Shown one piece after another: positions 15,835-23,788 of a DNA stretch of 55,652 bases. This stretch comes from Coprobacillus sp. CAG:826 (lineage in GTDB: Bacteria; Bacillota_I; Bacilli_A; RFN20; CAG-826). The notes under the pieces were generated by a model. It saw nothing but the letters and a program-made list of their open reading frames with translations. It was not told the DNA's origin and did no database searches. Every line of letters starts with the position of its first letter. Within the stretch, counting starts at the first letter, position 1. The DNA lies in the NCBI GenBank assembly GCA_000437235.1, contig FR897044.1, positions 1-55,652 on the forward strand, written 5' to 3'. Both the position numbers and the translations under genes were made by a program.

Positions 15835-16647
15835 TTACTTAGATTCTAAAATTTTTGAGATAGCGTAATAAACACCATCATGATTATTATCGTATTCACT
15901 AATGATATGTGCATATTTTTTAATATGTTCATCGCCGTTAATCATCGCGATAGCGTGACCTGCTAAAGAGAGCATTTCAATATCATTGGAGGCATCTCCA
16001 ATTGCGACAATATGGTCATGAGGAATATGATAATGATCAGCTATATAAGCTAAACCAGCAGCTTTCGATATATTTTCATAATAGATCTCACTAAATAAAG
16101 AATAATATCCGTTCCAAAAGCGAACTTTTAAATGTGGATGTTTAGTTACTGCCTGAATAATATAAGGGTCCGCTTCTTTACTCGTTGATTCAATAATCAT
16201 CGTCATCGGATTTTTATTTAAAGATTCTGTAAAATCGCCATAATGAACGGTCATGCCGTCGTGCCAAAAGAATTTAGAAAGAACTTCATCTTCTTTTAAT
16301 AACCATATTTCTTCATTGGTTTCACACATAATATTAGCGATATATTTGGAATCAATTTCATGATAAATTTTTTTAATGACTTCATGAGGAAAAGCGAAGA
16401 TTTGATCTTCAAAACTTTCGTCGTATGGACTAGTAATATAAGCGCCATTATAGCAAATGATAGGGGAGTGAAGGTTTAATTGATCATAATATCTTTTAAT
16501 CGCACGAATAGGGCGACCAGAAGAAATGACAATAATATGTCCTTTTTTTTCTAGTTCTTTTAGATAATCGCTAGTTTTTTTTGAGATTTCGCCTTCAGAA
16601 TTTAATAAGGTTCCATCCATATCTAGAGCAATTAAGTAACGTTCCAT
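15835..16647 (-). CDS. Cof-type HAD-IIB phosphatase
   Basis: 270 residues, a second Cof/YidA-like enzyme. LIALDMDGTLLNSEGEIS (motif I, residues 5-22), HIIVISSGRP (motif II), a cap domain, and VAIGDASNDIEMLSLAG (motif IV), with the usual Lys in ENISKAAGLAYIA. It is closer to the YwpJ/YidA type than the enzyme at 8553 by its ALDMDGTL start. Substrate unknown, probably small sugar phosphates or cofactors. AAGGAG stands before the ATG on the minus strand. A trpS terminator separates it from trpS upstream. Confidence 0.92.
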   Translation of the reverse strand: MERYLIALDMDGTLLNSEGEISKKTSDYLKELEKKGHIIVISSGRPIRAIKRYYDQLNLHSPIICYNGAYITSPYDESFEDQIFAFPHEVIKKIYHEIDSKYIANIMCETNEEIWLLKEDEVLSKFFWHDGMTVHYGDFTESLNKNPMTMIIESTSKEADPYIIQAVTKHPHLKVRFWNGYYSLFSEIYYENISKAAGLAYIADHYHIPHDHIVAIGDASNDIEMLSLAGHAIAMINGDEHIKKYAHIISEYDNNHDGVYYAISKILESK

Positions 16648-16663
16648 ATTTTTCTCCTTTCAT

Positions 16664-16688
16664 AAAGAAACCAAGCATTCGCTTGGTT
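16664..16688 (-). terminator. trpS terminator
   Basis: AACCAAGC (16669-16676) and GCTTGGTT (16681-16688), 8-bp stem with four-base loop; a short U-rich run follows on the minus strand. Confidence 0.75.
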
Positions 16689-16701
16689 ATTAAACAACTA
16701 T

Positions 16702-17691
16702 TTATTTATCAAATCCGTATAAACCAACGGCTTTCTGTACGCGTTTTAGCGTTTCGTTAGCGACTTTAGAAGCAGCTTGAGCGCCATCTAATAATATTGC
16801 ATCTAATTGACCAGAATCAATGATTTCGTGATATTTTTGTTGAAAAGCACCAATTTCTTCACAGACCACATCCGCAACCGCTTTTTTAAAGGTTCCATAT
16901 TGTGCACCAACAAATTCTTGTTCTGCTTCTTCAATACTGATTTCTTTTAAAGAAGCATAAATCATTAATAAGTTAGAAATACCTGGCTTATTTTCTTTAT
17001 CGTATTTAACTTCAGAACCGGAATCGGTAACCGCAGACATAATTTTTTTACGAATGACTTTTAAATCATCTAATAAGAAGACATCGCCTTTAGGATCCGA
17101 TTTAGACATCTTTTTCGTTGGGTCGGATAAAGACATAATTCTTGCACCGGTCTTTGGTACACAAGCTTTTGGCATTTTTAAGATATCACCATAACGATGG
17201 TTAAAGCGTTTCACTAAGTTACGGGTTAATTCCACGTGTTGAACTTGGTCTTCACCTACAGGTACCATCGTTGCGTCATAGAGTAAAATATCGCAAGCCA
17301 TTAAAACAGGATAGGCAAATAAGCCCATTCCGATAGCTTCTTGTTTTAATTTAGAACTTTTTTCTTTAAATTGTGTCATTCTAGATAATTCACCCATATA
17401 CAAAAAGTTTTGCATTATTGAGTTAAGTTCAGAGTGAGCAGAGACATGACTTTGTAAGAAAATGTGTGCTTTCTTTGGATCTAATCCAGAAGCAATATAG
17501 AAAGCGGCAATATCACGGGAATTTTGCCACAAATCTTGAGGATCAATGGGTAGGGTAAGTGCATGTAAATCCGCGATAAAGATAAAAGTCTCGCCCTCTT
17601 CTTGGTATTCTTTAAAATGTTTTAAGGCACCAATATAATTACCGAGTGTAAGGTGTCCAGTTGGCTTAATTCCACTTAAAATTCTTTCCAT
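16702..17691 (-). CDS. trpS: Tryptophan--tRNA ligase
   Basis: 329 residues, class I synthetase charging tRNA-Trp. GIKPTGHLTLGNYIGAL holds the HIGH-type motif (residues 8-24), KKMSKSDP (193-200) is the KMSKS loop, and GEDQVQHVELTRNLVKRFN the tryptophan/ATP-binding region. The start is the ATG at 17691 with GAGAGG upstream; the open frame extends further, but the promoter TTGACA/TATCAT lies inside that extension. No T-box element fits in the short leader, unlike many Bacilli trpS genes. Divergent from spx, as trpS and spx are neighbours in Bacillus. Confidence 0.96.
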   Translation of the reverse strand: MERILSGIKPTGHLTLGNYIGALKHFKEYQEEGETFIFIADLHALTLPIDPQDLWQNSRDIAAFYIASGLDPKKAHIFLQSHVSAHSELNSIMQNFLYMGELSRMTQFKEKSSKLKQEAIGMGLFAYPVLMACDILLYDATMVPVGEDQVQHVELTRNLVKRFNHRYGDILKMPKACVPKTGARIMSLSDPTKKMSKSDPKGDVFLLDDLKVIRKKIMSAVTDSGSEVKYDKENKPGISNLLMIYASLKEISIEEAEQEFVGAQYGTFKKAVADVVCEEIGAFQQKYHEIIDSGQLDAILLDGAQAASKVANETLKRVQKAVGLYGFDK

Positions 17692-17728
17692 TTTAATCAT
17701 CCTCTCAATTTCATTTAAGTCTTTTTCA

Positions 17729-17757
17729 ATGATATAACGAATAAGGCTTTTTGTCAA
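17729..17757 (-). promoter_or_regulatory. trpS promoter
   Basis: Minus strand: TTGACA (17752-17757), 17 bases, TATCAT (17729-17734). It fixes the trpS start downstream of 17729. Confidence 0.8.
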
Positions 17758-17778
17758 ATCAACTTCGGCCAATTTTCC

Positions 17779-17807
17779 TTGCAAAAATGACGCGATTTCG
17801 CTATGAT
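17779..17807 (+). promoter_or_regulatory. spx promoter
   Basis: TTGCAA (17779-17784), 17 bases, TATGAT (17802-17807). It is back to back with the trpS promoter, with 21 bases between the two -35 boxes. Confidence 0.7.
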
Positions 17808-17839
17808 TAAAGAGCCAAAAGAAGAGGAGGAAAAAGTTT

Positions 17840-18286
17840 ATGATTCGTATTTATACATCGCCAAGTTGCTCATCTTGCCGTAAAGTAAAAAAATGGTTTG
17901 AAGATCAAAAAATTCCTTTTGAAGAAAGAAACATTTTCTCATCCACTTTAAATGATAATGAATTGATGGATATCCTTGCTAAATCAGAAAATGGCACTGA
18001 TGACATTATTTCCCCTCGCTCAAAAATTGTAAAAGAAGCGAACGTCGATTTTGACAATATGAAGATTAGTGAAGTGGTCTCTTTTATTAAAGAAAATCCC
18101 TCGATTTTAAAACGGCCGATTATGGTCGATGATCGAAGAATTCAAGTCGGATATAATGAAGAAGAAATTCGTAGTTTTATTCCTCCTGAAGCTCGTGAAA
18201 TTGCGCGACTCTCTTGCGGAAGAGGAATATGCCCTTTATACGACCAATGTGACCACGCAAAAGATCAATTAGAAGAAAATAAGTAA
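17840..18286 (+). CDS. spx: Spx-type redox regulator with Cys-rich tail
   Basis: 148 residues, ArsC/Spx family. CSSC (C10, C13) is the redox switch and the RPI box is at 92-94. Spx binds the alpha C-terminal domain of RNA polymerase and turns on thiol-stress genes when the CxxC is oxidised. Bacillus Spx has about 131 residues; this protein has an extra tail with C126, C131 and C137 plus H139 (LSCGRGICPLYDQCDH), which could bind metal or act as a second thiol switch. Neighbours trpS, a YjbK-like CYTH protein and NAD kinase repeat the Bacillus trpS-spx-yjbK-yjbN neighbourhood. AGGAGG precedes the ATG. Confidence 0.88.
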   Translation: MIRIYTSPSCSSCRKVKKWFEDQKIPFEERNIFSSTLNDNELMDILAKSENGTDDIISPRSKIVKEANVDFDNMKISEVVSFIKENPSILKRPIMVDDRRIQVGYNEEEIRSFIPPEAREIARLSCGRGICPLYDQCDHAKDQLEENK

Positions 18287-18317
18287 AAAAAATAGAAGTT
18301 TTGCGCTTCTATTTTTT
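18285..18317. terminator. Bidirectional terminator between spx and the CYTH gene
   Basis: AATAGAAG (18291-18298) and CTTCTATT (18306-18313) with an A-run and T-run on either side. It overlaps the last codons of the CYTH gene. Confidence 0.88.
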
Positions 18318-18884
18318 TAATGCATTCATCGCTCTTGCTTGTTTACTGTTTGTATTAATAACATAAGGGACTTTAGCAAGTTTACAAACTTCTTCTAAAG
18401 ATTCTTGGGCATTTTGAATGGAAGTGTGTTCCATTTCTAATTCGTAGTCGACAATTCCACTATAGGTATTTTCATCTAAAGATAAAAGACCTTCGTTATA
18501 AGGGATTTCAATACGAATCGTAGAAAGTGAAGTTAAGATACGTAAATCACTTACTTTAATTCCAAGAAGTTCTAAGAAGTTTTTAATATCGCCTTCAGGG
18601 AAAGCACCATTTTTAGCGAAATTTTCATATTCACGCCAAGTAATAGTTTGGCTTTTCTCTAAAAGACCTTCGCTTAAAGGTGTCTTTAAAGTTAAGACGA
18701 AATCGTCTTTTTCACGAATTCTTAAAGCGCATCCTAAACGGCGTAAAACTTGAGAGTCAGAATCGATGTAGTGGTTGGTTTGTTTAATTCTTTTGTACTT
18801 ATCTCCATGTAAAGCATCAATGACTTTTTCAAATTCGTCTTTATTTAATAAAACTTTTGATTCAATTTCAATTGCAGTTGACAT
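18309..18884 (-). CDS. CYTH domain protein (YjbK-like)
   Basis: 191 residues. The CYTH signature is IEIESKVLL near the N-terminus (ExExK), followed by alternating charged strands: TNHYIDSDSQVLRRLGCALR, LTLKTPL, TITWREYE, ISIRIEIPYNEG and DYELEME. These proteins form a beta tunnel that binds polyphosphate or triphosphate substrates; Bacillus YjbK is the closest named relative by position. It is divergent from NAD kinase over only 67 bases, matching the yjbK-yjbN linkage. Likely a triphosphate hydrolase or a (p)ppGpp-related accessory; the exact reaction is not decidable here. Confidence 0.88.
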   Translation of the reverse strand: MSTAIEIESKVLLNKDEFEKVIDALHGDKYKRIKQTNHYIDSDSQVLRRLGCALRIREKDDFVLTLKTPLSEGLLEKSQTITWREYENFAKNGAFPEGDIKNFLELLGIKVSDLRILTSLSTIRIEIPYNEGLLSLDENTYSGIVDYELEMEHTSIQNAQESLEEVCKLAKVPYVINTNSKQARAMNALKK

Positions 18885-18951
18885 GTTTTTTTCTCCTTTA
18901 CGTATGAATTATGATACAATGATTATAATAGCATGAAAAGGAGATGATGTC

Positions 18952-19746
18952 ATGCGTTTTACGTTATTTGTTCGTAAAGATGATGCATCCAAGCAAATCG
19001 AAAAAGAAATTTGTGACTTGCTTTTAAAAAAAGGTGCTTTAAAAGATGACGAACATCCCGAAATTGTCATTTGTATTGGTGGAGACGGAACTTTTTTACG
19101 AGCGGTTCATAACTTTTTATTCTTAGATCAACTACCCAAGTTTGTCTGTGTGCGTAGTGGTAGTCTTTGCTTCTTTGGAAATTATGAAAAAAATGAAGTG
19201 GATCAACTCGTCGATGACATCTTAAATCAAACGATTCTTTTTGAAGAATATCCTTTATTACAAGCTACCATTCACCAAAATCAAAAAGCTTTAGCGACTT
19301 TTTATGCTGTGAATGAAATTCGTATTGAAAATCCTTTTAAAACGATGATTTGTGATGTAGATATTGATAACGAAAGGTTAGAAGAATTCCGCGGGAATGG
19401 GCTTTTAGTGTCTTCTACTTTAGGAAGTTCGGCCTATAATAAATCTTGTGGTGGCGCTTTGATCGATACGAAATTAAATCTATTGGAATTAACGGAAATT
19501 GCGCCTATTGAAAGTGTAGCGTATCGTTCCATCAAAGAAAGCATGGTATTAGCCTCTTCAAGAACGATTCGTTTTTATGGACCATTTAAAAATCATGAAG
19601 TTATCGGCTATGATTATCTTCTTTATGAAACGGAAGAAGCCATTGATGACGTCACGATTTCTTATAGTGATAAGAAAATTCAAATTGTCAAAAGAGAATT
19701 TGTTTCCGCTTTAAAAAAGGCGTTTATAGGTAATGAAGTGAGGTAA
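18952..19746 (+). CDS. nadK: NAD kinase
   Basis: 264 residues, ATP-NAD kinase making NADP. IVICIGGDGTFLRAVHNF holds the GGDGT motif, AVNEIRIENPFK the NE/D motif, and GLLVSSTLGSSAYNKSCGG the glycine-rich third block with the conserved SxxGSTAY-like turn. The length matches Bacillus PpnKA/YjbN (about 266). A TATAAT (18924-18929) stands 22 bases upstream without a good -35, and AAAAGGAG precedes the ATG. The 119-residue EIIB-like gene starts 5 bases after its stop and is surely co-transcribed. Confidence 0.95.
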   Translation: MRFTLFVRKDDASKQIEKEICDLLLKKGALKDDEHPEIVICIGGDGTFLRAVHNFLFLDQLPKFVCVRSGSLCFFGNYEKNEVDQLVDDILNQTILFEEYPLLQATIHQNQKALATFYAVNEIRIENPFKTMICDVDIDNERLEEFRGNGLLVSSTLGSSAYNKSCGGALIDTKLNLLELTEIAPIESVAYRSIKESMVLASSRTIRFYGPFKNHEVIGYDYLLYETEEAIDDVTISYSDKKIQIVKREFVSALKKAFIGNEVR

Positions 19747-19751
19747 AAAAA

Positions 19752-20111
19752 ATGATTTTAACAGCGAATGATTTTTTGAAAAATTATGGCGTATGGCTTG
19801 CAGTTGCTTTAGTGGTCATTATTGCTGTAGTGATTTTAATTTTAGTTTTACAAAAAGGAAAGAAAAAAATAAAAAAAGGAGAAGAAATCTCGGCTTTTCT
19901 TGAAGCCTTAGGGGATAAAGAGAACATTCTATCCGTCAAGGGAATTGGCTCAAGACTCTCTTTATCTTTACAAGACTATGATAAAGTGAATAAAGAAAAA
20001 CTCGAGCAACTCGGTGTCTCGAGTTTCGTCCAAATGTCTAAGAAAATTACATTAGTCATTCAAGATGCTTCTACTTTAGCTAAAGAAATTGAAGCAGAGC
20101 TTCATCAATAA
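19752..20111 (+). CDS. Membrane-anchored PTS EIIB-like protein lacking the phosphorylated Cys
   Basis: 119 residues: one membrane helix at about 14-34, a Lys-rich turn, then an EIIB-like fold of the glucose family (about 44-119; ISAFLEALGDKENILSVKG, IGSRLSLSL, a central VNKEKLEQLGV and an end IQDASTLAKEIEAEL). In true EIIB domains the loop reads about D-A-C-x-T-R-L-R; here the aligned position is I65 (KGIGSRL), so sugar phosphotransfer is not possible. Free-standing Cys-less domains of this type occur in Firmicutes; their role is unclear. Sits 5 bases after nadK. Possible role: regulator or binding scaffold (inference). Confidence 0.75.
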   Translation: MILTANDFLKNYGVWLAVALVVIIAVVILILVLQKGKKKIKKGEEISAFLEALGDKENILSVKGIGSRLSLSLQDYDKVNKEKLEQLGVSSFVQMSKKITLVIQDASTLAKEIEAELHQ

Positions 20112-20449
20112 GATGAAGGCGTTTGGTAGGTAGGATAAATATCCACGTTTTCCGCATTAACACTAGCGTAATAGGTGGGGATATTTTGCTCCATATAATA
20201 AGGCATAGGTGTTGGTCCTACGGATGGACTATATGGTGCAGGTACGGGTCCAGGATAATAAGGCGCTGGATAGCTAGGCATACTTGGTCCCATGTTCATC
20301 GGCGGAGTACTTTGAAAAGGACCATAACTATAGTTCGGTCTAGGCGCAAAAAGACCGCCTACTAAAAGACCACCTACAAAGGGTAAAAGTGGACCAAATC
20401 GCGTATCGTTTCCTCGATATGGATAGGACGAATAAGGAAATTGAACCAT
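20105..20449 (-). CDS. Pro/Tyr-rich small protein, possible spore coat protein
   Basis: 114 residues. A hydrophobic block GPLLPFVGGLLVGGLFA (about 19-35) is followed by a long region rich in Pro, Tyr, Ser and Met, with repeated YPxPYYPGPxPxPY patterns. Small surface-layer or coat proteins of Bacilli look like this, but I cannot name a family. The ribosome site AAGGAGG is also the 3' arm of a terminator-like hairpin. On the minus strand CATAATGTA (20469-20477) fits the CATANNNTA -10 element of mother-cell sigma factors, 19 bases before the start, so expression in sporulation is plausible. The last 7 bases overlap the EIIB-like gene on the other strand. Confidence 0.7.
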   Translation of the reverse strand: MVQFPYSSYPYRGNDTRFGPLLPFVGGLLVGGLFAPRPNYSYGPFQSTPPMNMGPSMPSYPAPYYPGPVPAPYSPSVGPTPMPYYMEQNIPTYYASVNAENVDIYPTYQTPSSY

Positions 20450-20450
20450 A

Positions 20451-20494
20451 AAAAAAGCCTCCTTATACTACATTATGTAGTAAGAGGCTTTTTT
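20451..20494. terminator. Terminator-like hairpin that also carries a ribosome binding site
   Basis: GCCTCCTTATACTAC and GTAGTAAGAGGC pair with one unpaired base, with A-run and T-run on the two sides (20452-20458 and 20489-20494). On the minus strand it ends maf, but its 3' arm is the AAGGAGG of the 114-residue protein starting at 20449. Confidence 0.8.
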
Positions 20495-20501
20495 GCTTGG
20501 G

Positions 20502-21047
20502 CTAAAAGTCTTTTAAATCCTTTTCTAACATTTCTAAAGGAAGTCCCATGACATTGCTATAACTTCCACTAATATGGTGAACAAGAGGGAAGTCTTGATC
20601 TTGAATACCATAAGCACCGGCTTTATCTAAACAAGAACCAGTCGCGAGATAATCTTCAATGAGTTGTTCTGATAGATGATTAAAGTATACATCGGTTGTG
20701 ACTTGGCGGTGTACTTCTTTTTTTGGAGAAATTAGCGTATAAGCAGTAATCACTTGGTGCTTTTTTTCGGATAAAAGATGGAGCATTCTTCGCGCATCTT
20801 CTATATTTTTAGGCTTTCCTAATACTTCGTTTTCATAGATGACAATGGTATCTGAAGCTAAAACGGTATCTTCAGGATAAAGAGAAAATATAGCGTACGC
20901 TTTTAATTTAGAAATTTCTAAAGGTAAATATTCTTTTTCGGCTACTTTGATATTTTCATTAATTTTAGGAACAATCACCGTAAAGTTAGAAACTAAACGT
21001 TTTAAAAGTTCTTTTCTTCGTGGAGAAGAGCTAGCTAAAATAAACAT
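20502..21047 (-). CDS. maf: Maf-type nucleotide pyrophosphatase
   Basis: 181 residues. The start LASSSPRRKELLKRL is the Maf signature (SxSPRR), and LASDTIVIYENEVLGKPKN, TGSCLDKAGAYGIQD and SYSNVMGLPLE are the other conserved blocks. Maf proteins hydrolyse dTTP, UTP and modified nucleotides to monophosphates; in Bacillus Maf is also linked to septum formation and competence. The ATG lies 2 bases after the rnjA stop, so the two are co-transcribed and probably co-translated. Confidence 0.94.
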   Translation of the reverse strand: MFILASSSPRRKELLKRLVSNFTVIVPKINENIKVAEKEYLPLEISKLKAYAIFSLYPEDTVLASDTIVIYENEVLGKPKNIEDARRMLHLLSEKKHQVITAYTLISPKKEVHRQVTTDVYFNHLSEQLIEDYLATGSCLDKAGAYGIQDQDFPLVHHISGSYSNVMGLPLEMLEKDLKDF

Positions 21048-21048
21048 A

Positions 21049-22725
21049 CTAATTGTTGTAATTCATAATGACAGGAATAATAATGGGGTTTCTTTGGGTC
21101 TTAACGAACAAGTAACGTGCTAAATTGCTTCGTACAAGCGCTTTAATTTCACCAAAAGTAACCTTTTTCTGCATTAATTCTTCTAATTCTTTTTGAATTT
21201 TTAAAGTAGCTTTTTCAATTAAATCGGTATTGTGAAGATAAACGAATCCACGGGTATAAATAGAAGGTGGAGTTAATAATTTGTTATTTCTAGAATCAAG
21301 AGTGATTAAGACCGCTACCATACCATCTTCGCTTAAGATCTTACGGTCACGAATGACGGCGGTGCTTAAACCATTAATATCATTACCATCAATATAAACG
21401 TCATCGGCCTCCACTCGTGGTCCTTCCGTGATTTCATGATTTCTTAACACTAAGGAATCTCCGTTAGCGAGAATGAAGGTATGATCAGGCTCCATACCTA
21501 AAGAAACGGCTAAATCGGCATGGAGTTTTAACATACGGTATTCTCCGTGTGCCGGCATAAAATATTTAGGTTTAAATAATTTTAAAGCAAAACGTAATTC
21601 TTGTTTAGCGGGGTGACCAGAGGAGTGTAAAGAATAGAAAACGGAGTTCGTTAAGACATCGGCACCCGCACGCGTTAACATATTAATGACTTTATTAATT
21701 GAAGCGTCATTTCCAGGAATTGGCGAAGAAGAGAATACAATCGTATCACCAGGAATAATACGTAAACTACGATGCTCACCACTAGCAATTCTTGATAAGG
21801 CGGCCATTGGTTCACCTTGAGAACCGGTACATAAAATAACGGTTTCACTTGCGGATATGGTACGAATATTTTCTAAGCTTACTAACGAAGCATCGGGAAT
21901 TTTAATATAACCAAAATCACGAGCAGCGGACACCGCATGTTCCATGCTACGTCCGACGATTACGATTTTCTTTTTATATTTAACGCAAGCTTCTACAATC
22001 TGTTGAATACGCGAAATATTACTGGAGAAGGTAGAGATAATTAAACGACCCTTAGCTTTTAAGAAAACATCATTAATCGAGCTAATCACGTTTCTTTCAC
22101 TGGGTGTATAACCTTCAATTTCGGCATTAGTAGAGTCGCTTAAAAGAAGATCAATGCCTTCTTCACCTAAACGCGCCATTTTACCTAAATTAATATCCGG
22201 TCCTACTGGAGTTAAGTCGATTTTAAAGTCACCAGTAGTGACAATTCTTCCTTCTTCGGTATCTACACAAATACCAAAAGAATCAGGAATAGAGTGGGTT
22301 ACCCGGAAAAATTGTACACGGAACGTGTCGATTTGAAACACATCATCATCACTATATTCTACGATTTTTACATTTTCTTTAATGCGGTTTTCGGAGAGTT
22401 TATTACGGATTAAAGCCGCCGCTAATTTAGGAGCGTAAATGACAGGGATATAAACGTTTTGAATTAAAAAAGGAATACCACCAATATGGTCTTCGTGACC
22501 ATGGGTGATAAAAAGAGCTTTAATTTTCGAACGATTGTTTTTTAAATGCGTATAATCAGGTATTACGTAATCAACACCAGGTAAGTCTTCTTCTGGAAAG
22601 CGAACACCGGCATCAATCATAATTAAAGTTTTTTCGTTTTCAATGCAATAAGTATTTTTACCTACTTCGCCTAAGCCCCCAAGAGCATAAACCGAAACAG
22701 GCATTGTCTTTGTATTAAACGCCAT
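21049..22725 (-). CDS. rnjA: Ribonuclease J
   Basis: 558 residues; metallo-beta-lactamase/beta-CASP RNase with endonuclease and 5'-to-3' exonuclease activity, central to mRNA decay and rRNA maturation in Firmicutes. Zinc motif HGHEDHIGG (H75, H77, D79, H80), then further His/Asp ligands in VTHSIPDSFG and TTGDFKID; the beta-CASP blocks include LSDSTNAEIEGYTPSE, CTGSQGEPMAALSRIA and HSSGHPAKQELR; PAHGEYRML closes the site. The family length is about 555. AAGGAG precedes the ATG. Confidence 0.95.
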   Translation of the reverse strand: MAFNTKTMPVSVYALGGLGEVGKNTYCIENEKTLIMIDAGVRFPEEDLPGVDYVIPDYTHLKNNRSKIKALFITHGHEDHIGGIPFLIQNVYIPVIYAPKLAAALIRNKLSENRIKENVKIVEYSDDDVFQIDTFRVQFFRVTHSIPDSFGICVDTEEGRIVTTGDFKIDLTPVGPDINLGKMARLGEEGIDLLLSDSTNAEIEGYTPSERNVISSINDVFLKAKGRLIISTFSSNISRIQQIVEACVKYKKKIVIVGRSMEHAVSAARDFGYIKIPDASLVSLENIRTISASETVILCTGSQGEPMAALSRIASGEHRSLRIIPGDTIVFSSSPIPGNDASINKVINMLTRAGADVLTNSVFYSLHSSGHPAKQELRFALKLFKPKYFMPAHGEYRMLKLHADLAVSLGMEPDHTFILANGDSLVLRNHEITEGPRVEADDVYIDGNDINGLSTAVIRDRKILSEDGMVAVLITLDSRNNKLLTPPSIYTRGFVYLHNTDLIEKATLKIQKELEELMQKKVTFGEIKALVRSNLARYLFVKTQRNPIIIPVIMNYNN

Positions 22726-22787
22726 AAAGAATCATTTCTCCTTTCTTTCTTGGCTAAACATTATCTAATATAACGAGTCACAGCGCT

Positions 22788-22816
22788 ATTATATCGGTTC
22801 TTGAAAGTAAAGTAAA
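22788..22816 (-). promoter_or_regulatory. rnjA promoter
   Basis: Minus strand: TTTACT (22811-22816), 17 bases, TATAAT (22788-22793). Confidence 0.65.
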
Positions 22817-22856
22817 GGGGTTATGCTATTATTTTATTCGACAAAATTTTTGTTTG

Positions 22857-22883
22857 ACAAAAGAAAAGCCATCCTTAGATGGC
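22857..22883 (-). terminator. def terminator
   Basis: GCCATC and GATGGC stem (22868-22883) followed by U-rich DNA on the minus strand; overlaps the def stop codon. Confidence 0.8.
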
Positions 22884-23417
22884 AATAGAATTATCTTTAA
22901 TTACAAAGGGATTCTTTTTATCAATATGGTCGTAATAAAGAACACCGGATAGGTGATCAATTTCGTGCTGTAATACAATCGCATCATAGCCTTTCGCGAC
23001 GATTTCCACTTCTTTTTGATCTAAAAAACTATAGGCTTTTACGCGAATTTTATAGGCACGATAAACATAGCCTTTATGGTCATCATCAACGCTTAAACAA
23101 CCTTCGCCACCCTTTAAATAACAAAGTTTAACGGAAGATGAAATAATTTTAGGATTAACTAAAGCGTATTCAACAGGTTTTCCTTCTTCGACTTCGTAAT
23201 AAATAGTGAGCATTTGTTTTTGCACGCCGATTTGCGGAGCGGCTAGACCAATTCCCGAACGAATATGATGACGTTCACAATATTCATCGTCTTGGCTCTT
23301 TTTAATGTAAGAGAGCATTTCTTTTAAAGTTTTTTGATCCTTTTCATCTAAAGGAAGTTCGACGGGTTTACAACGTTCTCTTAAAGAAGGCTGTGTGTCT
23401 TTTACGATTTTTAGCAT
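22875..23417 (-). CDS. def: Peptide deformylase
   Basis: 180 residues, removing formyl from the first methionine of new proteins. All three metal/substrate motifs are present: motif I GIGLAAPQIG, motif II EGCLSV (Cys ligand), motif III QHEIDHLSGVLYYDH (HExxH). Size and the GEGCLSVDDDHKGYV insertion fit the Gram-positive type 2 class. The ATG at 23417 was chosen because AGGTGG stands 6 bases before it; a GTG 9 bases upstream is also in frame. Confidence 0.95.
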   Translation of the reverse strand: MLKIVKDTQPSLRERCKPVELPLDEKDQKTLKEMLSYIKKSQDDEYCERHHIRSGIGLAAPQIGVQKQMLTIYYEVEEGKPVEYALVNPKIISSSVKLCYLKGGEGCLSVDDDHKGYVYRAYKIRVKAYSFLDQKEVEIVAKGYDAIVLQHEIDHLSGVLYYDHIDKKNPFVIKDNSIAI

Positions 23418-23470
23418 ACCATCCACCTCAAAAGAATTATACCACTTTTTAACAAAAAGAAAAGGAGGGT

Positions 23471-23656
23471 CTAGTACCCTCCGTAGTTGTTATTGTTACC
23501 ATTAAAATTACCGCATCCACAGCCAATGATTACTAGAAGAATAAAAATCACTAAGATAATTGCGAATAAGCCTCCGTAATTACCTCCGGCTTGTTGTGGG
23601 TAATTATAACCATAATTCGCTCCAGGATAGGCGTAGTTTTGCCCGTAGTAATACAT
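23471..23656 (-). CDS. YjcZ-like small membrane protein, probable sporulation/coat protein
   Basis: 61 residues: Tyr/Gly/Asn-rich start (MYYYGQNYAYPGANYGYNYP), a hydrophobic helix GGLFAIILVIFILLVIIGCG and an Asn/Gly tail. The GG-F-A-hydrophobic pattern is that of the YjcZ sporulation-protein family, though that family is usually shorter (25-50 residues). On the minus strand CATACAATA (23678-23686) lies 21 bases before the ATG, a match to the -10 element of sigma-E/sigma-K type promoters. GAGGAGGTG precedes the ATG. Confidence 0.65.
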   Translation of the reverse strand: MYYYGQNYAYPGANYGYNYPQQAGGNYGGLFAIILVIFILLVIIGCGCGNFNGNNNNYGGY

Positions 23657-23677
23657 ACAAGCACCTCCTCACTAAAC

Positions 23678-23686
23678 TATTGTATG
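23678..23686 (-). promoter_or_regulatory. Sporulation-type -10 element
   Basis: CATACAATA on the minus strand, 21 bases before the 23656 start. An AAGCAA stands 14 bases upstream of it; the 20469-20477 element has AAGCAA at 15 bases. No TATAAT-type box is close. Confidence 0.45.
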
Positions 23687-23788
23687 ACGGAAGTTTCTTT
23701 TTGCTTATCTTTTAAAAAAATTGCGTGAACTTTGTCCTCATTGCATACTTTTTTTATCGCTTCGCATATGCTAATAATGGTGATGCAT

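Noticed and set aside
17692..17784. Longer N-terminus for trpS
   Set aside because: The trpS promoter lies inside it.
17692..17840. T-box riboswitch before trpS
   Set aside because: The leader after the TATCAT box is only about 30 bases and shows no T-box motif.
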